Shown one piece after another: positions 18,350 through 27,535 of a DNA stretch of 64,000 bases; position 1 is the stretch's first letter, and each line of letters begins with the position of its first letter. Origin of the DNA: UBA1479 sp963972065 (GTDB lineage: Bacteria > Pseudomonadota > Alphaproteobacteria > Rhodospirillales > Casp-alpha2). Where the stretch lies: assembly GCA_963972065.1 (NCBI GenBank), contig CAXAVJ010000007.1, positions 8,006 to 72,005 of the forward strand, written 5' to 3'. The translations under genes and the position numbers were made by a program. The notes below the pieces were generated by a model. The model had not been told where the DNA came from. It made no database searches and worked only from the letters and a program-made list of their open reading frames with translations.

Positions 18350-19515
18350 AGGCGTTCCTTGTAGGCCCTTCCGATCCTGGCGCCCAAGGAGCTGACTTTC
18401 TCCCGACCCGTGAAATTCCAAATACTGCCGATCTTTGAGGGTGTCGGATTTTCAATGCGGTCACGAATTCGCCGAATTAGCGCAACTGCAGCGGTAATGT
18501 TTTTCTCCGGGTCCTTAAAGTCTTGGATGGATTTGCCATCCATGCCCTCCCAAGTTTTCGGGTTTATGTTCATGGGCATCAACGTCTTGGCGGCACCCAT
18601 CGCAGTCAACATAGATTCAAGTCCGTAATGTGAACCGTCGGCATTCTCAACATACATTATGGCACGAATTAGATTTGAATCTACATCTTGGCGCTGTGCC
18701 TCGCGATGGATGACCGCATCATACTTCTTAACTGCCTCAACCCCCTTGCTGTGTTGTCGGCGGAAGGGTGCGTCTCCCGTTTGATGAGGGGTATCGGTAA
18801 TGTCGAATCGTGCCGGGACGTCGTTCTTCAGCGCCCATATCCGGGCTTCTTCGTATCTGATTGGAAACCGCCTGCCCGGGTTGGCCTTCATGCGCGCGAT
18901 CTCTTCTTCCGCCTGGGGGCGAATTTTCGCCGGATCGGTTTCGATGTGCTGACCGGCTCCGCCTTCGCTGACGATGGATGGAACGGGAGGTTCTCCTTCA
19001 TTGGCGAGCAGGCCGGTGGGGCCGCCTGAACGACGGGGATCCTTGCTGGGTGAACTTGCGGCCCGCGTTTTCATTTTCTCAACCATGATAGAGGGGAGGC
19101 TATTCGGTCGCGGCGGCTTCATCTTGCCGGATGAGACGGCGCGCTGGCTCAGAATCTCCGTCGGCCCCCAAGGTTTGGCGATGCCGTCGATTTGCAGACC
19201 ACCGCCGGCCAGGCCGTTGAGCCGTTTCTGGCCGTTCTCGATCCCGCGCAGGAAGCCGTCGTCCGCGTCCCGGGTCGGGGCGGGCAGGAGGCCGTTTGCG
19301 GCAAGAAAGCCGGACGCGTGGAACACGTCGCCCGGCCGGTTGGCCTGACCGTGGCCGACGCCTTCGCTCAGGAATGATTGCCCGAAGCCGCCGAACCCGT
19401 CGGTGCCGCCGCGCCCGGGCAGGCCGGGCTCCGCATTATCAGTGCCCGCCGCCGTTGTTTCGATCGGGGTTGGGGAATTAGGCAGGTCTTTGGGGCCACC
19501 GGTGGTTCCACCCAT
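18334..19515 (-). CDS. Transglycosylase-like protein with shared N-terminal domain (copy A)
   Basis: A 393-residue protein. Residues 30-132 form a domain shared with the proteins at 26189-27418 and 39734-40303 (GGTDGFGGFG, TRDADDGFL, KPWGPTEILSQRAVSSG). A variable Pro/Ser/Arg-rich linker follows. The C-terminal ~130 residues (from about 265) resemble a lysozyme-like transglycosylase, with the likely catalytic Glu290 in AIMYVENADGSHYG and later conserved MPMNINPKTW and IWNFTGRE. No signal peptide is visible. The start has GGAGA upstream. It is far from any capsid gene, between methylmalonyl-CoA mutase and infC, and is more AT-rich than its neighbours in the C-terminal half, suggesting transfer. 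Confidence 0.7.
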   Translation of the reverse strand: MGGTTGGPKDLPNSPTPIETTAAGTDNAEPGLPGRGGTDGFGGFGQSFLSEGVGHGQANRPGDVFHASGFLAANGLLPAPTRDADDGFLRGIENGQKRLNGLAGGGLQIDGIAKPWGPTEILSQRAVSSGKMKPPRPNSLPSIMVEKMKTRAASSPSKDPRRSGGPTGLLANEGEPPVPSIVSEGGAGQHIETDPAKIRPQAEEEIARMKANPGRRFPIRYEEARIWALKNDVPARFDITDTPHQTGDAPFRRQHSKGVEAVKKYDAVIHREAQRQDVDSNLIRAIMYVENADGSHYGLESMLTAMGAAKTLMPMNINPKTWEGMDGKSIQDFKDPEKNITAAVALIRRIRDRIENPTPSKIGSIWNFTGREKVSSLGARIGRAYKERLWEKK

Positions 19516-19569
19516 GGGTTAGTCTCCTGTGTGATGAGGTTGGGAAACGGTCGCGCGCGGAAACCGTGT

Positions 19570-20049
19570 TCAGACGCGGCGTGTTCGCCGCAGGCGGGTG
19601 GCCCAGTCGGATTCAGCGCGTCGGAAGGCGCCCGGCGGTACGGTCGTCACGTAGGTGTTGGCTGATTCGAGGGTCAAGGTCTTGCACCGCTGCCGCCAGA
19701 CATCAAGGGACCAGTCGCGGGCGCTCAACCGGACGCCCCTCACCGGCAGGAAAGTCCAGGCATGGCAGGGCATGCCGTCCTCGGTCGTCACGGGCAGGGA
19801 GGCGGCGGTGTATTGCGGGCCTTCGTACAGGCTGGTCCGCGCGGCCATGGTTGGGCTGACGCCGTCCAGCAGCAGGCCGGAAACGGAGGCGCCCTTGGCC
19901 GGCGCGATGGCGGGGTAGTCCTGGCCCGCGACGGTTCGGCGGCGGTATCCGTCGAGCACGGCGGACACGCCTGCGGGCAGCCGTCCACCAAGGACGACCG
20001 CCTGCAGGTCGGGATCCATCAGGGTTCCGTAGAAAAAGAAGGACAGCAT
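19570..20049 (-). CDS. Gamma-glutamylcyclotransferase-family protein
   Basis: A 159-residue protein starting LSFFFYGTLMDPDLQAVVLG, the YGTL motif that opens GGCT/AIG2 folds, followed by the LYEGPQYTAASLPV strand. Members cleave gamma-glutamyl amines or glutathione-related dipeptides to 5-oxoproline, but the substrate cannot be read from sequence. The usual catalytic Glu is in the region around residue 75-80 (LYEGPQY). It lies 24 bases downstream of infC on the same strand. Confidence 0.82.
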   Translation of the reverse strand: MLSFFFYGTLMDPDLQAVVLGGRLPAGVSAVLDGYRRRTVAGQDYPAIAPAKGASVSGLLLDGVSPTMAARTSLYEGPQYTAASLPVTTEDGMPCHAWTFLPVRGVRLSARDWSLDVWRQRCKTLTLESANTYVTTVPPGAFRRAESDWATRLRRTRRV

Positions 20050-20073
20050 ACGCCGCGCCTTCCATCCGTGGAA

Positions 20074-20613
20074 TTACCGGGGCGCGATGACCATCGTCAT
20101 CAACCGGCCTTCGGTCCGGGGAAACTGTTCGACCTTGGCCTGTTCGTCGACTTCGACGCGCACGCGGTCCAACACCTTCATGCCCAGGTCCTGGTGCGCC
20201 ATTTCGCGGCCCCGGAAGCGGATGGTCATCTTGACCTTGTCGCCGTTGTCCAGGAACTTGCGCACGGCCTTCATCTTGGTCTGATAATCGTGCTCGTCGA
20301 TGCCCGGGCGCATCTTGATCTCTTTGACCTCGATGACCTTCTGCTTCTTGCGGGCTTCGTTGGCTTTCTTCTGGGCCTCGTACTTGAACTTTCCGTAGTC
20401 CAGAATCTTGCACACGGGCGGATCGGCGTTGGGCGAGACCTCGACCAGGTCAAGACCTACCTCGCCGGCCATTTCGATGGCTTCCTTGGTGGAAACGACA
20501 CCGACCATTTCGCCGTCGGCGTCAACCAGCCGCACTTGGGCGACATCAATATCTTCGTTAATCCGCGGACCGTCCTTGGACGGCGGCGTCTGTTGCATGG
20601 GGCGGCGTGCTAT
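20074..20613 (-). CDS. infC: Translation initiation factor IF-3
   Basis: A 179-residue IF-3 with N-terminal domain (INEDIDVAQVRLVDADGEMVG), linker rich in Lys (KYEAQKKANEARKKQK) and C-terminal domain (IKMRPGIDEHDYQTKMK, TIRFRGREMAHQDLG, MTMVIAPR). It binds the 30S subunit and checks start codon pairing. The likely start is an ATA codon at 20613 (ATA GCA CGC CGC): AGGAG ends seven bases upstream, whereas the TTG at 20628 overlaps that site and the ATG at 20598 would remove conserved residues. Non-AUG starts are usual for infC and allow autoregulation. thrS lies just upstream; rpmI and rplT do not follow. Confidence 0.95.
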   Translation of the reverse strand: MARRPMQQTPPSKDGPRINEDIDVAQVRLVDADGEMVGVVSTKEAIEMAGEVGLDLVEVSPNADPPVCKILDYGKFKYEAQKKANEARKKQKVIEVKEIKMRPGIDEHDYQTKMKAVRKFLDNGDKVKMTIRFRGREMAHQDLGMKVLDRVRVEVDEQAKVEQFPRTEGRLMTMVIAPR

Positions 20614-20721
20614 TGCCTTGCTCCTCAATCGGTTTCGACAAACGGGGTTGTTGCGGTCAAATTACCCCGCTCCGGCGGAACGTGAACGCAAATCGTTGTT
20701 TATGATTTTAAGGGGGGCGGC

Positions 20722-22650
20722 CTATCGACCGGCCCCAGCGCCCAACGGCCCTGCCGCTTCGGCCACTAATGTATCTATCGCCTGTTCAAGCGCAAGGATT
20801 TCTTGATCCTTACCGCCCAAACGGCGGACGGCGACCGTGCCCGCTTCGGCCTCTTTGGCGCCCACGACCATGATCACCGGCACCTTGGCGTGGCTATGCT
20901 CGCGGATTTTGTAGTTGATCTTTTCGTTGCGGGTATCGATTTCAACCCGCAATCCCGCCTTCCGGCAGGCCTTGACGACCTGGGCGGCATAGGCATCGGA
21001 CTCGTTGGTGATCGTCGCCACGGTGACCTGATGGGGCGCCAGCCACAGTGGAAAGCGCCCGGCATAGTTCTCGATCAGGATGCCGATGAAGCGCTCGAAC
21101 GAGCCCAGAATCGCCCGGTGCAGCATCACGGGACGGTGTTTGCCGCCGTCCTCGGCGATGTAATGGGCGTCCAGGCGCTCTGGCAGCACGAAATCGACCT
21201 GCAGGGTCCCGCATTGCCAGTCGCGGCCGATGGCGTCGCGCAGCACGAATTCCAGCTTGGGCCCGTAGAACGCCCCTTCGCCCGGGTTGAGGATCGGGTC
21301 GTGGCCGGCCGCCTTGGTGGCGTCCAACAGGGCCTTTTCCGCGCGGTCCCAGGTATCGTCGGACCCGGCGCGCACGTCCGGGCGGTCGGAAAACTTGATG
21401 ACGAAGTCGTCGAAGCCGAAGTCCTTATAAACTGAGGACAACAGATCGATGAAAATCTTGGTCTCCGTCTCGATCTGGTCCGGGCGGCAGAAGATATGGG
21501 CGTCGTCCTGGGTGAAGGCGCGCACGCGCATTAGGCCGTGCAGGGCGCCCGACGGCTCGTTGCGGTGGCAGGACCCGAATTCGGCCATGCGCAGCGGCAG
21601 GTCACGGTAGCTGGTGATGCCCTGCTTGAAGATCTGCACATGGCAGGGGCAGTTCATCGGCTTGATGGCCAGCAGTTTATCTTCGGACTCGGAGATAAAC
21701 ATGTTCTCGCGGAATTTCTCCCAATGGCCGGACTCTTCCCACAGGGTGCGGTCGACCAGTTGGGGCGTGTTGACCTCGACATAGCCGGCGTCGTCCAGGC
21801 GCGCCCGCATGTAATTCTGGCACAGGCGGTAAAGCGTCCAGCCCTTGGGATGCCAGAAGGCCGAGCCGGGGGCTTCTTCCTGCATATGGAACAGGTCCAT
21901 TTCGCGGCCAAGCCGCCGGTGGTCGCGCTTTTCCGCTTCCTCCAACATGTGCAGGTAGGCCTTCAGGTCCTTTTCGTTGAACCAGCAGGTGCCGTAGATC
22001 CGCTGCAGCATCTCGTTGCGGTGATCGCCCCGCCAATAGGCGCCGGCCAGCTTCATCAACTTGAAGGCATGGCCGACCCGGCCCGTCGACGGCAGATGGG
22101 GGCCGCGGCACAGGTCCAGCCAGTCGCCCTGGCGGTAGATGCCGATGTCCTCGCCCTGGGGCAGGTCCTGGATGATCTGCGCCTTGTACTTTTCGCCGAT
22201 GTTTTCGAAATGACGGATTGCGTCGTGGCGGTTCCAAACTTCGCGGACGAAGGGGGAATCGCGATCGACGATCTCGTGCATCTTGGCTTCCATCTTCTCC
22301 AGATCGTCGGAGGAAAAGGGCTCATCCCGCGCGAAATCGTAATAAAAGCCGTTTTCGATCGTCGGGCCGATGGTCACTTGCGTTCCGGGATAGAGTTCCT
22401 GCACGGCTTCGGCCAGGACATGGGCGCAGTCGTGGCGCAACAGGTCGAGGGCATCCGCGTCCTTGGACGTGACGATGGCGAGATTGGCATCAGTCTCGAT
22501 GGTCGTCGCTAGGTCCTTCAATTCGCCGTCAATCCGCACGGCCAGCGCGGCCTTGGCCAGGCCGGGGCCGATGTCGGCGGCGATGTCAAGACCCGTGACC
22601 GGGCCGTCGAATTGGCGGACGCTGCCGTCCGGAAGGGTAATGGCAACCAT
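20722..22650 (-). CDS. thrS: Threonyl-tRNA synthetase
   Basis: 642 residues, the normal bacterial length. An N-terminal TGS domain (ITLPDGSVRQFDGPVTGLD), the editing domain with the HDCAHVLAEAVQELYPG segment, the class II catalytic core (motif 2 FRNEPSGALHGLMRVRAFTQ region, zinc ligand Cys in MNCPCHVQIF) and the anticodon-binding domain (PVIMVVGAKEAEAGTV) are all present. It charges tRNA-Thr and edits serine. The ATG at 22650 is preferred because the protein then begins with the TGS domain. infC follows after about 110 bases. Confidence 0.97.
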   Translation of the reverse strand: MVAITLPDGSVRQFDGPVTGLDIAADIGPGLAKAALAVRIDGELKDLATTIETDANLAIVTSKDADALDLLRHDCAHVLAEAVQELYPGTQVTIGPTIENGFYYDFARDEPFSSDDLEKMEAKMHEIVDRDSPFVREVWNRHDAIRHFENIGEKYKAQIIQDLPQGEDIGIYRQGDWLDLCRGPHLPSTGRVGHAFKLMKLAGAYWRGDHRNEMLQRIYGTCWFNEKDLKAYLHMLEEAEKRDHRRLGREMDLFHMQEEAPGSAFWHPKGWTLYRLCQNYMRARLDDAGYVEVNTPQLVDRTLWEESGHWEKFRENMFISESEDKLLAIKPMNCPCHVQIFKQGITSYRDLPLRMAEFGSCHRNEPSGALHGLMRVRAFTQDDAHIFCRPDQIETETKIFIDLLSSVYKDFGFDDFVIKFSDRPDVRAGSDDTWDRAEKALLDATKAAGHDPILNPGEGAFYGPKLEFVLRDAIGRDWQCGTLQVDFVLPERLDAHYIAEDGGKHRPVMLHRAILGSFERFIGILIENYAGRFPLWLAPHQVTVATITNESDAYAAQVVKACRKAGLRVEIDTRNEKINYKIREHSHAKVPVIMVVGAKEAEAGTVAVRRLGGKDQEILALEQAIDTLVAEAAGPLGAGAGR

Positions 22651-22739
22651 GATGATGCTCGGGCCGTTTGAAAAAGGGATCGGATAAGGGGGGGAATGTA
22701 GGCCGTGGCCCCCGTGTGTCAAGCGTTCACGGGCCGGGA

Positions 22740-23690
22740 TCAGGACGGGGACGGGGTCGGCAGGACCTTCAGAACATCCGCAAGCGCCAGCTCAGACAGG
22801 TGGGCCGCGCGCAGGATCGTCACCTGGGCTCCCCGCTGGGCGCAGAGCGCCGGGTCGCTGTCATGGGAATAGAGCACCACCGTGGGGGCCCCAGCCAGGG
22901 CGGCCACATGCATGGGGCCCGTATCGTTGCCGACCGCAAGGGCCGCCCGCCGGGCCAGGGCGGCCAGATCCAGCAGCGACGTTTCACCGGCGAGGCTCCG
23001 CGCCGCCGGCGCGGCGGTCAGGATGGAGTCGTGCAGGGCCCGTTCGTCCGCGCCCCCGATCAGCACCGGCGTGAGACCCCGCTTGTGCAGATGGTTCGCA
23101 AGGGCCGCGTAATGGTCCGCCGGCCAGCGCTTGGCCGGGCGGTGGGCGGCGCCGCCGGGAATGATCAAGGCGAAGGGGGCAGGCAGGGCGAAGCGGGTCA
23201 AATCCGTTTCGGCGAACGACAGGTCGGGTGTTGGAACCGAAGGAATGCCGGCCATGGCGAGCTGGTCCACCTGGCGTTCGGCCGTATGCATACGGTCGCG
23301 GTTCGGATTGGCGTGAGGGTGGGAACAGCCGCGGGCGATGCCCGACCATTCCGGTCTTGTCTTGGCCGGGAACAGGCGGAAATAGAACGACGAGCGGTCG
23401 GAGGTCTGCAAATCGTAGACTCGTGCATATCCACCCTGGATCAGGTCGCGGCGCAGGGCACACAAGGCGCCGAACTGATGCCATTTCATGCGCGGCCGCG
23501 CGATGACGCGGTCGAACAGGCCGGAGGCGATGGCGAGGTCTTCGAAGGGCGGAGTGGTCAGCAGGTCGACGCGCTGGCTTGCATGATGGTCGCGGATCGC
23601 CCGCATGGGACCCAGCGCTTGTACGAAATCGCCAAGCGCGCCCAGCTTGATGACCAGGATATTGCGGGAAGGGGAAGGAGGCGCGGCCAT
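22740..23690 (-). CDS. Glycosyltransferase family 9 (LPS heptosyltransferase-like)
   Basis: A 316-residue GT9 protein of GT-B fold. The N-terminus ILVIKLGALGDFVQALGPM and the C-terminal AVGNDTGPMHVAALAGAPTV motif (nucleotide-sugar binding, Asp-Thr-Gly-Pro) are diagnostic. It transfers a heptose or related sugar to lipopolysaccharide core at the inner membrane. Start ATG at 23690 lies five bases after the stop of the GT4 gene, so the two are co-transcribed and probably act on the same glycan. Confidence 0.92.
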   Translation of the reverse strand: MAAPPSPSRNILVIKLGALGDFVQALGPMRAIRDHHASQRVDLLTTPPFEDLAIASGLFDRVIARPRMKWHQFGALCALRRDLIQGGYARVYDLQTSDRSSFYFRLFPAKTRPEWSGIARGCSHPHANPNRDRMHTAERQVDQLAMAGIPSVPTPDLSFAETDLTRFALPAPFALIIPGGAAHRPAKRWPADHYAALANHLHKRGLTPVLIGGADERALHDSILTAAPAARSLAGETSLLDLAALARRAALAVGNDTGPMHVAALAGAPTVVLYSHDSDPALCAQRGAQVTILRAAHLSELALADVLKVLPTPSPS

Positions 23691-23694
23691 GGCG

Positions 23695-24936
23695 TCAGGC
23701 AGACGGGCGGACGCCCAGAACCTCGTCATAGACGTCCAGCGTCTTGGCGCACATGGTGGCCTTTGAGAAATTGTCGCGCACGTTGGCGATGGCCTTGCCG
23801 GCGAGTGTGCTGCGCTGGGCGCTGTCGAGGGAGAGGACCTTTTCGATGGCGGCGGCGAGCGCATCGGCGTCGCCCGGTGGCACCAGCCAGCCGGTCACGC
23901 CGGGGATCACGGTTTCCTTGGCGCCGCCGTGGTCGGTCGCAATCACCGGCCGGCCGAGGGCCTGGGCTTCGGCGATGACGCGGCCGAAGGCTTCCGGGTC
24001 CGTCGAGGCGGAAATCACCACGTCCGTCAGCATGTAGGCTGCCGGCATATCGTCGCAATGATCGACCAAGCGCACGACCTCGTTCAGATTGCGGTCGGCG
24101 ATCATGGCTTCCAGTTCGGCGCGGTAGTCGTCCCGCCCCTGGTCGCCGCCGACCAGCAGGCAGCGGATGTCGCGGCGTTTCAGCTTGCTGAGCGCGTCAA
24201 TAACCACCGGCTGGCCTTTCCACCGGGTCAGGCGTCCGGGCAGCATGATCACCGGCATGCCGTCGGGCAGCATCCAGTCGGTCGCCAGATTGACGACCCG
24301 CTGGGCCGTGACCTTGGCCGGGTCGAAGCGGTCCAGATCGACGCCCCGGTGAATGACGCGGATCTTGTTGGACGGCACGCCGTACAGTTGGCGGATGTGG
24401 CCCGCGATGAATTGGCTGATGGCGATCACCCGTTCGCCCCGGGTCATGACCGAATTGTAGACCCGTTTCAGATGATTACCCGCTCCGTAGGTGCCGTGGA
24501 AGGTGGTGACGAAATGGGCGCCTGTACGCTTCGCGGCGGCACGGGCGGACCATGCCGGGGCGCGGGATCGGGCATGGACGATGTCGACCTTTTCAGCACG
24601 GATGACCTGGGCCAGGCGGTCGACGTTGCGCCACATGGTTACCGGGTTCTTGGAATCCATCGGCAGGTCGACGTGCTCCGCGCCGACGCGGGCCAGATCG
24701 TGGACCAACGGCCCGCCCGCCGATGCAACCAGGGCCCTGCCGCCGGCCTGAACCACCGCACCCGCAATCTCGACGGTGCCGCGCTCGACCCCGCCGCCGG
24801 CGCCCATCGCCGGCAAAACCTGCAGCACGGTCGCCAAGCGGCCTTCGCCCGTCACGCCTTGGGCGGCCATTCCCTGGGCAGATTGGGCGCGTTCGCTTTC
24901 ACCGCCGCCGGTGGTATGGTCCGGCATCTTGTTCAT
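23695..24936 (-). CDS. Glycosyltransferase family 4 protein
   Basis: A 413-residue GT-B glycosyltransferase. It has the acceptor-side LPAMGAGGGVERGTVEIA loop, HARSRAPAWSARAAAKRTG, the RVIHRGVDLDRF hinge and the donor-binding EAFGRVIAEAQALGRPVIAT motif (EX7E type) characteristic of GT4. It likely adds a sugar to lipopolysaccharide or another surface glycan. The first 30 residues are low complexity; an internal start is possible. Its start is only 15 bases from that of the divergent alpha/beta hydrolase, so promoters must overlap coding sequence. Confidence 0.92.
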   Translation of the reverse strand: MNKMPDHTTGGGESERAQSAQGMAAQGVTGEGRLATVLQVLPAMGAGGGVERGTVEIAGAVVQAGGRALVASAGGPLVHDLARVGAEHVDLPMDSKNPVTMWRNVDRLAQVIRAEKVDIVHARSRAPAWSARAAAKRTGAHFVTTFHGTYGAGNHLKRVYNSVMTRGERVIAISQFIAGHIRQLYGVPSNKIRVIHRGVDLDRFDPAKVTAQRVVNLATDWMLPDGMPVIMLPGRLTRWKGQPVVIDALSKLKRRDIRCLLVGGDQGRDDYRAELEAMIADRNLNEVVRLVDHCDDMPAAYMLTDVVISASTDPEAFGRVIAEAQALGRPVIATDHGGAKETVIPGVTGWLVPPGDADALAAAIEKVLSLDSAQRSTLAGKAIANVRDNFSKATMCAKTLDVYDEVLGVRPSA

Positions 24937-24951
24937 GGATGGAAACCGATC

Positions 24952-25737
24952 ATGTCTTCAGGCCCAGACGTTGCACCCGACACTCCGCCGCAATTCCTGG
25001 AATGTGGTGACGGCAGGACTATTGCCTACCATCAAATGACTGGCAAGTCTCCCGGCGTCGTCTTCCTGACCGGCTTCAAATCCGACATGACGGGGGGCAA
25101 GGCGCTTGCCGTGGAGGCCTATTGCCGTGCTCAGGGCCGGGCTTTCCTGCGCTTTGACTACACTGGACACGGGCAGTCTTCCGGGGTTTTCGAGGAAGGC
25201 TCGATCGGCCAGTGGGCCGACGATGCGGTCACGGCTCTCGATAAATTGACCACGGGCGACCAGATTCTGGTCGGCTCGTCCATGGGCGGCTGGATCATGC
25301 TTTTGACGGCGCTGGCGCGGAAACCGCGAATCAGGGGCTTGCTGGGCCTTGCCGCCGCACCCGACTTCACCCGCGATCTGCTGTGGGATGCTTTCACCGA
25401 CGACCAGAAGGCACAGATGGATCGCGACGGATTTGTCGAATTGCCCAACTGTTACGACGACCAACACCCCTACCGCATCTGCAAGCCCTTGATCGACGAC
25501 GGCTGGAAGCGGCTGCTGTTGGACGGCCCCATCGACCTGGACGTTCCCGTGCGCCTGATCCACGGGTTGATGGACGACGACGTGCCCTGGCGGACCGCCC
25601 TGCGGATTCAGGAACGGCTCACGTCCGATGACGTCGAGGTGCAATTGGTCAAGACCGGCGGCCACCGTCTGTCGGAAGATCACGACCTGGACCGCATGAC
25701 GCGGACGCTGGAGGCGCTGCTGAACGGACTGGGTTAG
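24952..25737 (+). CDS. Alpha/beta hydrolase (ABHD10-like)
   Basis: A 261-residue serine hydrolase. The N-terminal strand GVVFLTGFKSDMTGGKA is typical of the ABHD10 group, the nucleophile elbow is VGSSMGGW, the acid is in LIHGLMDDDVPW and the catalytic His is in GGHRLSE near the C-terminus. Mitochondrial ABHD10 removes S-acyl groups and glucuronides; the bacterial role is unknown. Common in alphaproteobacteria as a single gene beside glycosyltransferases. Confidence 0.88.
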   Translation: MSSGPDVAPDTPPQFLECGDGRTIAYHQMTGKSPGVVFLTGFKSDMTGGKALAVEAYCRAQGRAFLRFDYTGHGQSSGVFEEGSIGQWADDAVTALDKLTTGDQILVGSSMGGWIMLLTALARKPRIRGLLGLAAAPDFTRDLLWDAFTDDQKAQMDRDGFVELPNCYDDQHPYRICKPLIDDGWKRLLLDGPIDLDVPVRLIHGLMDDDVPWRTALRIQERLTSDDVEVQLVKTGGHRLSEDHDLDRMTRTLEALLNGLG

Positions 25738-25850
25738 AACGGACGCCCCGGCCTCCCGCGCTGCCGGCCACCTTGAACTGGCCAGAATTCCGGCGACACA
25801 TCAAGAATGCGTTTTCGGTTTCTGATACCGCTCGCCGCCCTTGCCGCCGT

Positions 25851-26162
25851 TCAAGGTGCTGGATATTCCCGCCGCCGAGTAATCCGTCGCACAATGCGCC
25901 AAGCGGGATAAAGAAGAAGGATCGCCGGAGGAAGGACATAAGATGCAAATTGCGTCCAGTTCAAATCGCATGAGTATTGCACCGTGCCGCCGGAGTTCGG
26001 ATTGAGTGCCAGAAGCCCATTCGAGCCCGTGACAAACTCGCACAGACCTCGAGGTTCGGTGCCATCAGACCCTGCGAGAATTAAGAAGACAGGAATGGCC
26101 GCAATCGCCACGGAACAAACCAGTGCCAGGATGATACTGCCCGCTTCCCGGCTGATCCTCAA
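25851..26162 (-). CDS. Small two-TM membrane protein, possible immunity partner
   Basis: A 103-residue protein with two hydrophobic helices (about residues 8-30 and 71-90) around an extracytoplasmic loop holding a cysteine pair (CEFVTGS... and YSCDLNW), and a basic C-terminal tail (RRITRRRE). Layout and loop motif match the protein at 18002-18349. It follows the transglycosylase-like gene after 26 bases. This conserved gene pair points to a protective or delivery role. Not a recognised family. Confidence 0.6.
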   Translation of the reverse strand: MRISREAGSIILALVCSVAIAAIPVFLILAGSDGTEPRGLCEFVTGSNGLLALNPNSGGTVQYSCDLNWTQFASYVLPPAILLLYPAWRIVRRITRRREYPAP

Positions 26163-26188
26163 CGCGGTCGTCCTTTCCCTGCTTATCC

Positions 26189-27418
26189 CTACTTAGCCCA
26201 CGGTTTTTCCCGATAAATCCGACCAACGTAGGCGCCAAAGTCGTTGACGTTCTCTCGACCTGCGAAGTTCCAAACGGACGCAATTTTCGCAGGTGTCGGA
26301 TCGACGATCCGATCACTTATCCGCTTGATCAAGGTTACGCCGACCCGGATGTTGGTGGCAGGATCATGCGTAGATATTGCGTCAATTCCAAGGCCGGCCC
26401 AGATTCTCGGGTTGATGTTCATCGGCAAGATCGTCTTTGCGGCGCCGAGTCCTTCGGCAGTCTTCGCTAACCCGAAATAGTGGCCTCTTGCATTTTCCGC
26501 AAAAATGATCGCCTTCGCAAGATCGGGATCAACGCCCTGTTTTCTAGCCTCTTTGTTTAAGAGTTCCTCGTAATTCAGCACAGATGTCTTCCCGACACTT
26601 GGAGATGCATACCAGGGGTCGCTGCCATCGGCCTTAGGATTGTCACGAACTTTAAAAATTGCGGGTTTGTTGGTGATAATCACGTCAATCCGTTCGTTCG
26701 CCATGTTTACAATTGGTCGCGCTGTGGCTTCCCGTTTCGATGCAGGATTGTTGGTGTGGAGTGGACGATCCGACACCAACGTCCCTTTGTTTTTCTGAGA
26801 TGTTCCCCGTGCCAGCATCTCCTGCGGCGCGTCTGCGCTAAGGTCAATTCGGGCGCCGATACTTGGTTCGGACGGACGGTTGCCGGAGCCGATCGTCGCC
26901 TGAAGCGTGCGGGTCGTCTCCGCCTGTTGCGCCGGCGAGCGGTCCGACGTGCCGGCGGCGGTCACGGGATTGGACGCGGGATCGGGCCCTGAGGCGGGCA
27001 TCTTCATCTTGCCCGAGGTCACGGCCCGCTGGCTGAGCATTTCCGTGGGGCCCCAGGGTTTGGCGATGCCGTCGACGAACAGGCCGCCGTCGGCCAGGCC
27101 GCTGAGGCGCACCTGCCCCTGCTCGATCCCGCGCAGAAAGCTCTCGTCGGCGTCCCGCGTGGGCGCGGGCAGGAGGCTGTTGGCGGCGAGGAAGCTGGAT
27201 GCCTGGAACACGTCTTCCGGCCGGTTGGTCTGACCGCGGCCGACGGCATCGGTCAGGAACGAGCGGCCGAAGCCGCCAAACCCGTCCGTGCCGCCGACCC
27301 CGGGCAGGCCGTCCGGTCCGGCGAGGGAACCGCCGTCCCCGGCGTCGTTGCTGCCCGATGTTTCGGCGCCGCCGCCGCGCGGGGGCGGCGGCAGGGAGAC
27401 ACGTTCGAATTCGCCCAT
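26189..27418 (-). CDS. Transglycosylase-like protein with shared N-terminal domain (copy B)
   Basis: A 409-residue protein. Residues 37-140 are the domain shared with copies A and C (GGTDGFGGFGRSFL, FLAANSLLPAPTRDAD, KPWGPTEMLSQRAVTSG). A linker of about 140 residues differs from copy A. The C-terminal transglycosylase-like domain carries the likely catalytic Glu308 (IIFAENARGHYFG) and the conserved ILPMNINPRIW and VWNFAGRE segments. It is the last large gene of the phage locus, but a strong terminator separates it from the scaffold gene, so it probably has its own promoter, like a phage moron. The protein may help breach peptidoglycan during DNA entry or act as a lytic effector. Confidence 0.72.
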   Translation of the reverse strand: MGEFERVSLPPPPRGGGAETSGSNDAGDGGSLAGPDGLPGVGGTDGFGGFGRSFLTDAVGRGQTNRPEDVFQASSFLAANSLLPAPTRDADESFLRGIEQGQVRLSGLADGGLFVDGIAKPWGPTEMLSQRAVTSGKMKMPASGPDPASNPVTAAGTSDRSPAQQAETTRTLQATIGSGNRPSEPSIGARIDLSADAPQEMLARGTSQKNKGTLVSDRPLHTNNPASKREATARPIVNMANERIDVIITNKPAIFKVRDNPKADGSDPWYASPSVGKTSVLNYEELLNKEARKQGVDPDLAKAIIFAENARGHYFGLAKTAEGLGAAKTILPMNINPRIWAGLGIDAISTHDPATNIRVGVTLIKRISDRIVDPTPAKIASVWNFAGRENVNDFGAYVGRIYREKPWAK

Positions 27419-27442
27419 GAGGGGGTTCCTTCTTGCCATAAA

Positions 27443-27498
27443 CACAAAAAAAGCCGGGGCGCCGGCGCCCGAAGGGAGCACAGGCAGCCGGCGCCCCG
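27443..27498 (-). terminator. Intrinsic terminator after the scaffold gene
   Basis: On the complement, CGGGGCGCCGGC (27498-27487) pairs perfectly with GCCGGCGCCCCG (27466-27455), followed by GCTTTTTTT. It ends the morphogenesis transcript before the transglycosylase-like gene. Confidence 0.85.
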
Positions 27499-27535
27499 TC
27501 CCGAGAATGAGGGGGTGCGGCGGAAGGAGACGCGC

